A stretch of DNA of 64,000 nt from Lonepinella sp051851555. GTDB taxonomy: Bacteria; Pseudomonadota; Gammaproteobacteria; Enterobacterales; Pasteurellaceae. The stretch lies in the NCBI RefSeq assembly GCF_051851555.1, contig NZ_JBPDVH010000004.1:124001-188000 (forward strand). Reading direction: 5' to 3'. A program made the translations under genes and the position numbers. This document shows positions 25,519 to 33,304 of this stretch, piece by piece. Below the pieces are notes generated by a model. The model searched no databases. It was not told the DNA's origin and saw only the letters and a program-made list of their open reading frames with translations. Within the stretch, counting starts at the first letter, position 1. Each line of letters begins with the position of its first letter.

Positions 25519-26403
25519 CTATTTTCTTTTAGCTCGAGGATGTGCTTGATCATACACATCGGCTAAATGTTTAAAATCCAAATGGGTGTAAATTTGCGTG
25601 GTGGCTAAATTGCTATGCCCTAATAATTCTTGTACTGCACGCAGATCGGAACTGGCCTCCAACATGTGAGTCGCAAAAGAATGACGCAGTTTGTGCGGAT
25701 TTAAATGTGCGTTTAGTCCTTGCCGAATTCCCCAAATTTCCATCCGTTTTTGAATGGAACGGTGCGACATGCGATTGCCGAGCGAACTCACAAACAAGGC
25801 CTCATCTTTCGGGTTAAATAATAACCGCACTTTGAGCCAATCTTGAATGGCGGTTGACGCATGGCGACCAAAGGGCAAAATCCGTTCTTTGTTGCCTTTC
25901 CCCAACACTCGCACTTCTCGAGTGCGTAAATTCAAACTGCTTAAATCCAAACCTTGCAATTCCGATAAACGTAACCCAGAACTGTACATCAATTCCAACA
26001 TTGCCCGATCTCGCATATCAATGGGCTCTTTACTTTGATTATTCAACAGTTTAGCCACTTGCTCATTATCAATATTTTTCGGCAAATGCTTGCCTTGTTT
26101 CGGGGCAGAAATGCCGACCGCAGGATTGACTTTGAGTTGTTCTTGCACCACTAAATAACTTAAAAATTGACGCAAAGCCGACAAACGGAGAGCGAGGCTT
26201 TTTTCATGTAAGCCTGCTTTTTTGCTACTGGCTAAGACAAATCGCACCACACTTGGGGTGACCTGTTGCCATGTTTGAATGCCTTGTTCATTGAGCAACG
26301 TCAACACGGCAGTTAATTGCCGTTGGTAATTTTCCAAAGTATGCGGGCTAAGTTGGCGTTCAATCCGCAAAAAATCATAGTATTTTTGTAGCCATTGTTC
26401 CAT
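25519..26403 (-). CDS. xerC: Tyrosine recombinase XerC
   Basis: Site-specific recombinase that with XerD resolves chromosome dimers at dif. The 294 residues begin with the SAM-like core-binding domain (LQKYYDFLRIERQLSPHTLENYQRQL) followed by the catalytic domain with Arg in SSGLRLSELQGLD, His/Arg in LNPHKLRHSFATHML and His plus nucleophile Tyr in LLGHSNLATTQIYTHLD. The ATG overlaps the DUF484 stop by one base (TAATG), so the two are coupled. Confidence 0.96.
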   Translation of the reverse strand: MEQWLQKYYDFLRIERQLSPHTLENYQRQLTAVLTLLNEQGIQTWQQVTPSVVRFVLASSKKAGLHEKSLALRLSALRQFLSYLVVQEQLKVNPAVGISAPKQGKHLPKNIDNEQVAKLLNNQSKEPIDMRDRAMLELMYSSGLRLSELQGLDLSSLNLRTREVRVLGKGNKERILPFGRHASTAIQDWLKVRLLFNPKDEALFVSSLGNRMSHRSIQKRMEIWGIRQGLNAHLNPHKLRHSFATHMLEASSDLRAVQELLGHSNLATTQIYTHLDFKHLADVYDQAHPRAKRK

Positions 26404-27098
26404 TATTCTTTCTCACAAGCGAACAGCCAACGGTGTAAATGCAGTTCCACGATATTGACCAAATGGGACAAAAAGGCGGTGTCTTGCCCGTTGTAAAAAT
26501 GTTGTGTATCTCGAGCGGAAAACAGCAAAATGCCGTTGGCTTGATGTTGATTCGGTTTCACGCCCAATAAACAGCACGCCACCGATCCCACTGGCAATTC
26601 GTCTAGGAAAAACAGCAAGGATTTTTCCCGATTGCTTAATTCGCCCAAATAAAAACGGCGTAAGCCAAAGCGTTCCAGACGAATCCATTCAAAGCCTTTG
26701 CGATCTAACCAATAATTTTCGCCGATCTGTTCCCCTTGCCATTTATCCCGAAATAACAATAACTTAACCTGTTGTAAATCAAATTTTTTCGCCCATTGAT
26801 TTAACACATCCACCCCTTGTTCCAAGGTTTCTGCACAGGCTAATTTTTTCTGTAACGGCATTAAAGCAAAGAAAATATCCTGTTCTTGATGGGCTAAATT
26901 TTGAAAAATCGCCAACTCCGCTTGCAACGTTTTAATCTGTTCACGCTGGCGTTCTAATTGCATTTCCACTAAGGACAGCGACCCTTTTTGGGCATGGGGA
27001 ATAACCAGATTGTCTAATAAATCCAAATGTTGGGCAAAAAAGTGCGGTGTTTTTTGCAGAAATTTTACCACCTGTTGTTCCAATTCATTTTCGTCCAC
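26403..27098 (-). CDS. DUF484 family protein (YigA-like)
   Basis: Conserved protein that precedes xerC in many gamma-proteobacteria; fold is GAF-like and function is unproven. The 231 residues begin DENELEQQVVKFLQKTPHFFAQHLDLLDNLVIPHAQKGSLSLVEMQLERQREQIKTLQ, the family signature with its coiled-coil, and end LHLHRWL. The start is a GTG at 27098 with AAGGAATAATGTT upstream; no in-frame ATG is suitably placed. First gene of DUF484-xerC-yigB. In E. coli dapF is next upstream; here a divergent three-gene cassette (27309-29139) separates them. Confidence 0.88.
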   Translation of the reverse strand: MDENELEQQVVKFLQKTPHFFAQHLDLLDNLVIPHAQKGSLSLVEMQLERQREQIKTLQAELAIFQNLAHQEQDIFFALMPLQKKLACAETLEQGVDVLNQWAKKFDLQQVKLLLFRDKWQGEQIGENYWLDRKGFEWIRLERFGLRRFYLGELSNREKSLLFFLDELPVGSVACCLLGVKPNQHQANGILLFSARDTQHFYNGQDTAFLSHLVNIVELHLHRWLFACEKE

Positions 27099-27220
27099 AA
27101 CATTATTCCTTAAGATTTCAGCCCAAAATGCGATAGCAATAAAGATACATCATTCAACCATTATTGACAATCCCAATATCCACATCAAATAACCTAATTT
27201 TAATTTTAAAAAAATTCCAA

Positions 27221-27270
27221 TTGTGCAAAAAAAAAACGATTGTAGAATATTGTTTGTTCAATAGAACAAA
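27221..27270 (+). promoter_or_regulatory. Predicted cassette promoter with A10 spacer and operator-like dyad
   Basis: TTGTGC (27221-27226) and TAGAAT (27243-27248) are 16 bases apart; the spacer begins with ten A residues (27227-27236). Just downstream is a perfect 7-bp palindrome TTTGTTC-AATA-GAACAAA (27253-27270), placed where a repressor would block initiation. The regulator is not identified in this window. Confidence 0.45.
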
Positions 27271-27308
27271 TTACTTAAATTTACATTTTCACATAATAGG
27301 AGTTAAAA

Positions 27309-27605
27309 ATGGCAGGTGAATATTTTAAAGATGGTTATATTTTCGATTCTCGTCATACACGTTTAGGACGAATTAATGGGGATTATGTTGAAGATTCTCG
27401 CTTTTCTCGACTAGGGCGAATTAATGGTAACTATATTGAAGATGCTCGTTTTTCACGACTAGGACGAGTTGATGGTCAATATGTACAAAATTCACGCTAT
27501 TCTAATATTGGCAAAGTTTCAGATTTTACCATTAAAGGCATTGAGCGAGAAAAAGATGCAATGATTGCCGCCGTTTATCATTTTCTAATTAAAAAAATTT
27601 TCTAA
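27309..27605 (+). CDS. Tandem-repeat protein (possible 4-fold beta-flower type)
   Basis: A 98-residue protein made mainly of four 16-residue repeats: YIFDSRHTRLGRINGD, YVEDSRFSRLGRINGN, YIEDARFSRLGRVDGQ and YVQNSRYSNIGKVSDF (residues 10-73), followed by a helical tail REKDAMIAAVYHFLIKKIF. The Tyr-x-x-Asp/Asn-Ser/Ala-Arg, x-x-x-x-Gly pattern suggests one short beta-hairpin per repeat, compatible with a small closed beta assembly such as the so-called beta-flower folds; that label is a guess. There is no signal peptide. AATAGGAG precedes the ATG. An intrinsic terminator lies between it and the next gene, so this product is probably made in excess over the two downstream proteins. Confidence 0.75.
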   Translation: MAGEYFKDGYIFDSRHTRLGRINGDYVEDSRFSRLGRINGNYIEDARFSRLGRVDGQYVQNSRYSNIGKVSDFTIKGIEREKDAMIAAVYHFLIKKIF

Positions 27606-27609
27606 CCCT

Positions 27610-27654
27610 AACACGTCAATGTGTTGCACCTTTTAGCACATTGGCGTGTTTTTT
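27610..27654 (+). terminator. Terminator after the tandem-repeat gene
   Basis: AACACGTCAATGTG (27610-27623) pairs with CACATTGGCGTGTT (27637-27650), followed by TTTT. Good intrinsic terminator inside the cassette; partial readthrough would feed the two genes downstream, since no other promoter is evident before 27669. Confidence 0.8.
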
Positions 27655-27668
27655 AAGGATATATTAAA

Positions 27669-28370
27669 ATGCCCAAGCAAGACGATTTTTTAAGCACCAT
27701 CAATGCGTTAGTTGATGAAAGTACATTAATGACACATCGTTACTATTCTTTTGATTTTTGTTATGCCCATTTTCACCCAAGCAATACCACATCACGTCAT
27801 GATGTAAAATTAGGCTGCTATATTTTATGGGGCTATTTATCCAGTTGGGGCATGTTGCGAGCCAGTTTTTTATTGCAAAAAAATCCACTTTATTTAAAAG
27901 AGTTGGTGGACTTTATTCTTAAACAAGATAACGCACTTTGGGATACAGAAATTAAACCCGAGAATTTTGAGCGTATTTTGCAACTATATAAAGAGGTGAA
28001 AAAACGGATTATTGAAAATAATGAACGTGATATTGTGTTAGTCACCAAAATCTTATTAGGCGTATTTGCTATTGCTCCTGCTTACGACTTTTATTTCAGT
28101 CAAACGTTCAAAAAACTTGCCAAAACTTATTCAGACAAAAATTGTAGTTTTGGTGCATTTAATCAACATTCTTTAGAAATTATCTATCAATTTTCCCTTG
28201 AACATCAAGAAGAAATTCAAGCCTTGAAAACAAAATTAAAGGTCAAGGATTTTGCAGGCACACAAACACCTTTGACTTATAGCACGGCTAAAATTGTTGA
28301 TATGTATGGATTTTACCATTCATTTAAAGATAAATTAAACCCCAACAATAAGGAACATCATCATGAATAA
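27669..28370 (+). CDS. Hypothetical protein upstream of the sodium channel
   Basis: A 233-residue protein I do not recognise as a characterised family. It is mostly helical with no signal peptide; the most conserved-looking stretch is KLGCYILWGYLSSWGMLRASFLL (residues about 48-70). I have a recollection of YLxSWGMxRxSSxLL motifs in unannotated bacterial proteins, but cannot confirm it. The N-terminus HRYYSFDFCYAHFHP is rich in aromatics and histidines. AAGGATATATTAAA precedes the ATG. Its last 8 bases overlap the start of the ion-channel gene, which points to coupled translation and a related role. Base composition is AT-rich and no uptake signal is seen in the cassette. Confidence 0.8.
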   Translation: MPKQDDFLSTINALVDESTLMTHRYYSFDFCYAHFHPSNTTSRHDVKLGCYILWGYLSSWGMLRASFLLQKNPLYLKELVDFILKQDNALWDTEIKPENFERILQLYKEVKKRIIENNERDIVLVTKILLGVFAIAPAYDFYFSQTFKKLAKTYSDKNCSFGAFNQHSLEIIYQFSLEHQEEIQALKTKLKVKDFAGTQTPLTYSTAKIVDMYGFYHSFKDKLNPNNKEHHHE

Positions 28371-29139
28371 GGTGAATGAAAAAATTGCTTCTTTCGTCTA
28401 TGGAAAGGTATTTAATCAATTTATTTTGTTGATTATTATCATCAATGCCGTTGTTTTAGGCCTAGATACTAATCCTAAATTCAGTGCCATATTTTCCGAT
28501 TTAATCTATTGGAGCAATGAAATTTGTTTGGGCATATTTACCGTTGAGCTTATTCTCAAACTCTATGTTAGCAAACTCAAATTTTTCAAAAATGGCTGGA
28601 ATCTCTTTGATTTTCTGATTGTATCCGCCTCGTTATTTGCTGAATCTAGCATTCTTTCCGTATTCCGTATTTTCCGTTTATTGAGAGTGTTACGGATTAT
28701 TTCCGTCGTACCCAAAATGCAACGTATTTCTACGGCATTAATTAATAGCATTAAACCCATGCTCGGCGTCGCCGTTTTATTAGGCATTGTTTACTATGTC
28801 TATGCGGTTTTAATCACCAATTTATACGGTGCTGATTTTCCAGAATGGTTTGGTTCATTTAGTGAAACTTGCTATACCCTATTCCAAATTATGACTTTTG
28901 AAAGTTGGTCAATGGGAATTGTACGCCCGATTATGGAAAAAGACCCTAATGCTTGGGCGGTATTTATTAGTTTTATTATTATTGCCACCTATGTGGTTTT
29001 AAATTTGGTGATTGGTATTATTGTTGATTCCCTGAATGAAATTAAATCTGACAACAGTGAAGAACAATTACATCATCAGATTCACAATTTAGAAAAACAA
29101 CTTGCTGAAATTAAAGCATTGTTACTTAAGCAAAAATAA
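28363..29139 (+). CDS. Bacterial voltage-gated sodium channel (BacNaV type)
   Basis: A 258-residue six-segment channel subunit. S1 is near 18-36; the voltage sensor S4 has arginines at every third place (R102, R105, R108, R111 in SVFRIFRLLRVLRIISVVP); the pore helix and filter read MTFESWSM at 177-184, matching the TLESWSM-type sodium filter of NaChBac and NavAb; S6 is about 197-226. A C-terminal coiled coil (EEQLHHQIHNLEKQLAEIKALLLK, 233-256) would hold the tetramer together. It would pass Na+ on depolarisation; in other bacteria such channels serve motility, pH or osmotic responses. It overlaps the preceding gene by 8 bases and ends at a bidirectional terminator. The assignment is firm; the physiological role here is unknown. 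Confidence 0.93.
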   Translation: MNKVNEKIASFVYGKVFNQFILLIIIINAVVLGLDTNPKFSAIFSDLIYWSNEICLGIFTVELILKLYVSKLKFFKNGWNLFDFLIVSASLFAESSILSVFRIFRLLRVLRIISVVPKMQRISTALINSIKPMLGVAVLLGIVYYVYAVLITNLYGADFPEWFGSFSETCYTLFQIMTFESWSMGIVRPIMEKDPNAWAVFISFIIIATYVVLNLVIGIIVDSLNEIKSDNSEEQLHHQIHNLEKQLAEIKALLLKQK

Positions 29140-29155
29140 GTAGAGAACAAACAAT

Positions 29156-29191
29156 AAAATGCGTGATGGGGTTAATTTCATCACGCATTTT
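29156..29191. terminator. Bidirectional terminator between channel gene and dapF
   Basis: AAAATGCGTGATG (29156-29168) and CATCACGCATTTT (29179-29191) form a 13-bp stem with T-rich sequence on both sides, serving the two convergent genes. Confidence 0.85.
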
Positions 29192-29221
29192 TTACTTGGC
29201 AAAATTCAGAAAAAACATCCC

Positions 29222-30046
29222 CTAAAGTTTAATCACCCCATCATAAATATGGGTTGCCGATCCTGTCATATACAGTGGCTGCCCCTCCCCTTGCCATTCA
29301 ATTTGCAAACTGCCACCGGGTAAATCCACTTGCACGTTGTTATCTAGCAAGCCTTGCGTAATGCCAACCGCCGCAGCAGCACAAGCGCCACTGCCACAAG
29401 CCTGTGTTTCGCCTGCACCACGTTCATACACTCGCAATTTAATATGTTGGCGATTGACCACCTGCATAAAGCCCACATTCACTCGTTCAGGAAAACGTTC
29501 GTGATTCTCGAGCAAGGGACCGAGTTGTTCCACATTGGCGGTTTGCACATCATCCACTTGCACCACGCAGTGCGGATTGCCCATCGACACGGTACCGGCG
29601 AACACGGTTTGAATCTCGGTTCGCAGGATATAATTTTTCTCAAATTTATTGGCAATAAACGGTATTTTTGCAGGTTGCCAAATAGGTTCACCCATATTGA
29701 CTCGCACATTGTCATCGTCCAACACCGATAAAATCATTTTGCCTTTTGCGGTGCTGACCGCAATGTCTTTTTTATTGGTTAAGCCTTTGAGCGTGACAAA
29801 ACGAGCAAAACATCTCGCTCCATTGCCACATTGCGACACTTCGCTACCGTCAGCGTTAAAAATGCGATAATGAAAATCTAAATCGGGATCGTAAGGCGGT
29901 TCCACGATTAACAGTTGATCAAAGCCAATTCCCCTATGGCGGTCGGCGAGTTTTTTCATCAATTCTTCGGGGAAATAGGCATTTTGCGTCACCGCATCCA
30001 CCACCACAAAATCATTGCCCAAGCCGTGCATTTTTGAAAACTGCAT
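29222..30046 (-). CDS. dapF: Diaminopimelate epimerase DapF
   Basis: Converts LL- to meso-diaminopimelate for lysine and peptidoglycan synthesis, in the cytoplasm. The 274 residues equal the Haemophilus enzyme. The two catalytic cysteines are seen in SQCGNGARCFARFV (second Cys of the motif region) and ETQACGSGACAAAAV; the opening MQFSKMHGLGNDFVVVDAVTQ is diagnostic. Monocistronic here, since the usual downstream partner DUF484-xerC is separated by the inverted channel cassette. Confidence 0.97.
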   Translation of the reverse strand: MQFSKMHGLGNDFVVVDAVTQNAYFPEELMKKLADRHRGIGFDQLLIVEPPYDPDLDFHYRIFNADGSEVSQCGNGARCFARFVTLKGLTNKKDIAVSTAKGKMILSVLDDDNVRVNMGEPIWQPAKIPFIANKFEKNYILRTEIQTVFAGTVSMGNPHCVVQVDDVQTANVEQLGPLLENHERFPERVNVGFMQVVNRQHIKLRVYERGAGETQACGSGACAAAAVGITQGLLDNNVQVDLPGGSLQIEWQGEGQPLYMTGSATHIYDGVIKL

Positions 30047-30170
30047 TGTTTTCGTCCTTAAAATTCGTTGCTATTGTTAGGCATTATAATGGGCAATGGG
30101 CGTTGAGTAAATCTCGGTATTTGTTTTTAGCAGAAAGGCGATAAAAATCACAATTTAATTTAACATAATC

Positions 30171-30198
30171 CTTGAAATTGCCAAAATTGGGAGCATAT
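30171..30198 (+). promoter_or_regulatory. Predicted heat-shock (sigma-32) promoter of clpB
   Basis: CTTGAAA (30171-30177) matches the sigma-32 -35; after 13 bases GAGCATAT (30191-30198) matches the CATnT half of the -10 consensus CCCCATnT. Position 42 bases before the clpB ATG and the function of the gene support the assignment. Confidence 0.6.
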
Positions 30199-30239
30199 TG
30201 ATCTTGACAGTAACAACAACCTAATTTTAAGGAAATGCT

Positions 30240-32810
30240 ATGAATATTGAAAAATTTACCACTAAATTCCAACAAGCCCTTGCCGATGCACAATCTTTGG
30301 CGTTGGGTAAAGATAATCAGTTTATTGAACCTGTGCATTTATTGACTGCACTGTTAAATCAGCAAGACGGTTCTATCACTCCGATTTTAACCGCATCTGG
30401 GGTGAATTTGAGTTTATTACGCAATGAATTAAATAATGAACTCAATAAGTTACCACGAGTATCAGGTAATGGCGGTGATGTGCAGATTTCTCGGCAGTTG
30501 GTGAATATTTTAAATCTTTGCGACAAAATCGCTCAACAGCAACAAGATAAATTTATTTCATCTGAAATTTTCTTGTTAGCCGCATTAGAAGATAACGGTA
30601 GCTTGAGCCAGATTTTACGCAAGTGCGGTGCAAAAAAAGAGAGTTTACAACAGGCGATTAAACAAATTCGTGGGGGGCAGAAAGTGGACGATCAAAATGC
30701 AGAAGAAAGCCGTCAAGCATTGCAAAAATACACCATTGATTTAACCGAACGGGCGGAAGCAGGCAAGCTCGATCCTGTGATTGGGCGTGATGAAGAAATT
30801 CGCCGTGCTATTCAGGTGTTGCAACGCCGTACCAAAAACAACCCTGTGTTAATTGGTGAACCGGGCGTAGGGAAAACCGCCATTGTAGAAGGCTTGGCAC
30901 AACGGATTGTCAACGGCGAAGTACCTGAGGGTTTGAAAAATAAACGAGTGCTTTCCCTTGATATGGGGGCGTTGATCGCAGGGGCGAAATACCGCGGTGA
31001 ATTTGAAGAACGTTTAAAAGCCGTGCTTAAAGAGTTGGCTGCCGAAGAAGGGCGAGTGATTTTATTTATTGATGAAATTCACACCATGGTTGGTGCAGGC
31101 AAAACCGATGGGGCGATGGATGCAGGAAATCTGTTAAAACCGTCTTTGGCTCGGGGCGAATTACATTGCGTGGGTGCGACTACGTTGGACGAATATCGTC
31201 AATATATTGAAAAAGATGCTGCTTTGGAACGCCGTTTCCAAAAAGTGTTTGTGGACGAGCCGACTGTGGAAGATACCATTGCGATTTTGCGTGGTTTGAA
31301 AGAGCGTTATGAGTTGCATCACCACGTACAGATTACTGACCCTGCCATTGTGGCAGCGGCAACGCTTTCGCATCGTTATATCTCGGATCGCCAATTGCCA
31401 GATAAAGCCATTGATTTAATTGATGAAGCAGCCAGTTCCATTCGCATGGAAATTGATTCTAAACCGCAACCATTGGATAGACTCGATCGCCGTATTATCC
31501 AATTAAAATTGGAACAACAGGCGTTGAAAAAAGAAGAAGACGATGCCAGCCGTAAACGCTTGGCAACCTTGGAAACGGAGCTAGCGGAAAAAGAACGGGA
31601 ATATGCGGAGCTGGAAGAAGTCTGGAAAAGCGAAAAAGCCGCCCTTTCTGGTACGCAACATATTAAAGCAGAGTTAGAAAATGCTCGTACCCAAATGGAG
31701 CAAGCTCGCCGTGCTGGCGATTTGAATAAGATGTCCGAATTGCAATATGGCATTATTCCAAATCTTGAAAAACAGTTAGCGGAAGTGGATAAAGCTGATG
31801 GTAAAGAAATGACTTTGTTGCGTAATCGTGTAACAGATGAAGAAATTGCTGAAGTGCTTTCTCGTGCCACAGGGATTCCTGTTTCTCGCATGATGGAGGG
31901 AGAAAAAGAAAAATTGTTGCGAATGGAAGATGAATTACATAAACGGGTGATCGGGCAAGGTGAAGCCGTGGAAGCCGTTGCCAATGCCATTCGCCGTAGT
32001 CGGGCTGGGCTTTCTGATCCAAATCGTCCGATTGGCTCATTCTTGTTCCTAGGTCCAACTGGGGTGGGTAAAACCGAGCTTTGCAAGACCTTGGCGAACT
32101 TCTTATTTGATGATGAAGATGCGATGGTGCGGATCGATATGTCCGAATTTATGGAAAAACATAGCGTATCTCGTTTGGTTGGCGCACCTCCAGGCTACGT
32201 GGGCTATGAAGAGGGCGGTTATTTAACCGAAGCCGTTCGCCGCCGTCCGTATTCCGTCATTTTATTAGACGAAGTGGAAAAAGCACACCACGATGTGTTT
32301 AACATTTTATTGCAAGTATTGGACGATGGACGATTAACCGATGGACAAGGTCGTACCGTGGATTTCCGTAATACGGTGGTGATTATGACCTCTAATCTTG
32401 GTTCAGATTTAATTCAAGAGAACAAAGATTTGGGTTATGACGGCATGAAAGAAATTGTGATGTCCGTGGTGGGTTCACACTTCCGCCCTGAATTTATCAA
32501 CCGTATTGATGAAACCGTGGTGTTCCATCCTCTTGCCAGAGAAAACATTAAAGCCATTGCTCAAATTCAATTAGCACGCTTAACTAAACGTATGGCTTAT
32601 CACGGCTATCAATTACAATTTAGTGATGCCTTGTTAGATTTCATTGGTGAAGTGGGTTACGATCCAATTTATGGGGCAAGACCATTGAAACGGGCGATTC
32701 AACAAGAAATCGAAAATCCATTGGCACAACAAATCTTGTCGGGTAAATTGTTACCTGATCAAGTGATTACGGTGGATTATGTGAATGGTCAAGTGGTGAC
32801 TGTTCAGTAA
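30240..32810 (+). CDS. clpB: Disaggregase chaperone ClpB
   Basis: Hexameric AAA+ chaperone that, with DnaK, pulls proteins out of aggregates after heat stress. The 856 residues match the family. Order: the Clp N domain (FTTKFQQALADAQSLALGKDNQFIEPVHLL), first ATPase with GEPGVGKTA and ILFIDEIHTMVGAG, the regulatory coiled-coil M domain (about 405-525, rich in Glu/Lys/Leu), and the second ATPase with GPTGVGKTE, ILLDEVEKAH and the sensor region GARPLKRAIQQEIENPLA. No ClpP-binding loop is seen, as expected. AAGGAAATGCT precedes the ATG; a sigma-32-like promoter lies upstream. Confidence 0.97.
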   Translation: MNIEKFTTKFQQALADAQSLALGKDNQFIEPVHLLTALLNQQDGSITPILTASGVNLSLLRNELNNELNKLPRVSGNGGDVQISRQLVNILNLCDKIAQQQQDKFISSEIFLLAALEDNGSLSQILRKCGAKKESLQQAIKQIRGGQKVDDQNAEESRQALQKYTIDLTERAEAGKLDPVIGRDEEIRRAIQVLQRRTKNNPVLIGEPGVGKTAIVEGLAQRIVNGEVPEGLKNKRVLSLDMGALIAGAKYRGEFEERLKAVLKELAAEEGRVILFIDEIHTMVGAGKTDGAMDAGNLLKPSLARGELHCVGATTLDEYRQYIEKDAALERRFQKVFVDEPTVEDTIAILRGLKERYELHHHVQITDPAIVAAATLSHRYISDRQLPDKAIDLIDEAASSIRMEIDSKPQPLDRLDRRIIQLKLEQQALKKEEDDASRKRLATLETELAEKEREYAELEEVWKSEKAALSGTQHIKAELENARTQMEQARRAGDLNKMSELQYGIIPNLEKQLAEVDKADGKEMTLLRNRVTDEEIAEVLSRATGIPVSRMMEGEKEKLLRMEDELHKRVIGQGEAVEAVANAIRRSRAGLSDPNRPIGSFLFLGPTGVGKTELCKTLANFLFDDEDAMVRIDMSEFMEKHSVSRLVGAPPGYVGYEEGGYLTEAVRRRPYSVILLDEVEKAHHDVFNILLQVLDDGRLTDGQGRTVDFRNTVVIMTSNLGSDLIQENKDLGYDGMKEIVMSVVGSHFRPEFINRIDETVVFHPLARENIKAIAQIQLARLTKRMAYHGYQLQFSDALLDFIGEVGYDPIYGARPLKRAIQQEIENPLAQQILSGKLLPDQVITVDYVNGQVVTVQ

Positions 32811-32826
32811 AAGGACAATCATGGAC

Positions 32827-32854
32827 TTGAAATTTAAAATGAAAGGCTTATAAT
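32827..32854 (+). promoter_or_regulatory. Predicted plus-strand promoter opposing the small-peptide gene
   Basis: TTGAAA (32827-32832), 16-base spacer, TATAAT (32849-32854). Transcription from about 32861 would run antisense through the whole 32902-33021 peptide gene and could stop at the hairpin 33132-33168. It could equally be chance AT-rich DNA after clpB. Confidence 0.45.
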
Positions 32855-32855
32855 T

Positions 32856-32890
32856 AAAAAAGGTCGTGAGCAGGTAGCGAGCCTGCCCAC
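32856..32890 (-). terminator. Terminator of the small-peptide gene
   Basis: On the minus strand GTGGGCAGG and CCTGCTCAC form a 9-bp stem (one G-U pair) with loop ctcgcta, then GACC and six T (32861-32856). Good intrinsic terminator about 12 bases after the peptide stop. Confidence 0.8.
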
Positions 32891-32901
32891 TTCCTAGCCG
32901 T

Positions 32902-33021
32902 TTAGGCTATATTATTGAAAATTGCAATCAGTAAATCAAACACCGCTAATGTTCTTAAACTGATTGCCCCTACTAGCAGAATTGCTAGTATTATCAGAGC
33001 AATAATTTCTGATGCTTTCAC
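32902..33021 (-). CDS. Small hydrophobic peptide, candidate type I toxin
   Basis: A 39-codon frame reading MKASEIIALIILAILLVGAI then SLRTLAVFDLLIAIFNNIA, one long hydrophobic helix able to span the membrane. The start is GTG 33021, with the very strong ribosome site GGAGGTGAT 8 bases away. The start overlaps an AUG that is followed at once by UGA (AUGUGA), an odd arrangement. Upstream, CCTTAG and CTAAGG (33033-33053) form a stem that partly covers the ribosome site. Own promoter (33125-33154) and terminator (32856-32890) make a complete unit of about 260 bases; an opposing promoter lies downstream. Size, hydrophobicity, leader structure and antisense potential resemble type I toxins, but I recognise no named family. 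It could instead be a membrane-regulatory peptide. Confidence 0.6.
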   Translation of the reverse strand: MKASEIIALIILAILLVGAISLRTLAVFDLLIAIFNNIA

Positions 33022-33067
33022 ATAAATCACCTCCTTAGTGCTATATTGCTAAGGCGGTTCTTGGTAA

Positions 33068-33110
33068 CAAATAGGGCAAAGTGCTATTGGCGTAGCACTT
33101 TGCTTGCCCC
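33068..33110. other. Hairpin in the leader of the small-peptide gene
   Basis: GGGCAAAGTGCTA and TAGCACTTTGC pair around a 6-base loop (about 33074-33104) in the predicted 5' leader. With the CCTTAG/CTAAGG stem near the ribosome site it makes a two-stem leader, as seen in mRNAs of translationally controlled toxins. Confidence 0.6.
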
Positions 33111-33124
33111 ATAGCACGAAAGGA

Positions 33125-33154
33125 ATTATACACAAACCCCTGTCTATATGTCTA
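33125..33154 (-). promoter_or_regulatory. Predicted promoter of the small-peptide gene
   Basis: On the minus strand TAGACA (33154-33149), 18-base spacer and TATAAT (33130-33125). Transcription would begin near 33118, about 97 bases before the GTG start. Confidence 0.55.
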
Positions 33155-33168
33155 GGGGTTTGTTATTT
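33132..33168 (+). terminator. Plus-strand terminator
   Basis: ACAAACCCCT (33132-33141) and AGGGGTTTGT (33154-33163) form a perfect 10-bp stem followed by TATTTT. It could end clpB readthrough or an antisense RNA started near 32861. It also overlaps the minus-strand promoter. Confidence 0.75.
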
Positions 33169-33254
33169 TCTCCCCCTAAATTCTTGTTATTTTCTTGAAA
33201 ATAAAAAATATTCTTTATCTCATTGGATGAATTTGCTACAATTCGCCATTCAAT

Positions 33255-33269
33255 TGAAATTAATTATCA
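33255..33269 (+). promoter_or_regulatory. Fur-box-like site upstream of exbB
   Basis: TGAAATTAATTATCA agrees at 12 of 15 places with the 7-1-7 Fur core TGATAATGATTATCA and is nearly palindromic. It lies 36 bases before exbB, an iron-uptake gene usually under Fur control. Confidence 0.5.
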
Positions 33270-33304
33270 ATTAGTTTTTTATTATTTAGACAAGGAAAGT
33301 GGCT

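Noticed and set aside
30240..32810. Minus-strand frames of 77-236 codons opposite clpB
   Set aside because: Shadows of the ClpB codons; serine-rich translations of the sort produced by antisense of acidic/basic helices.
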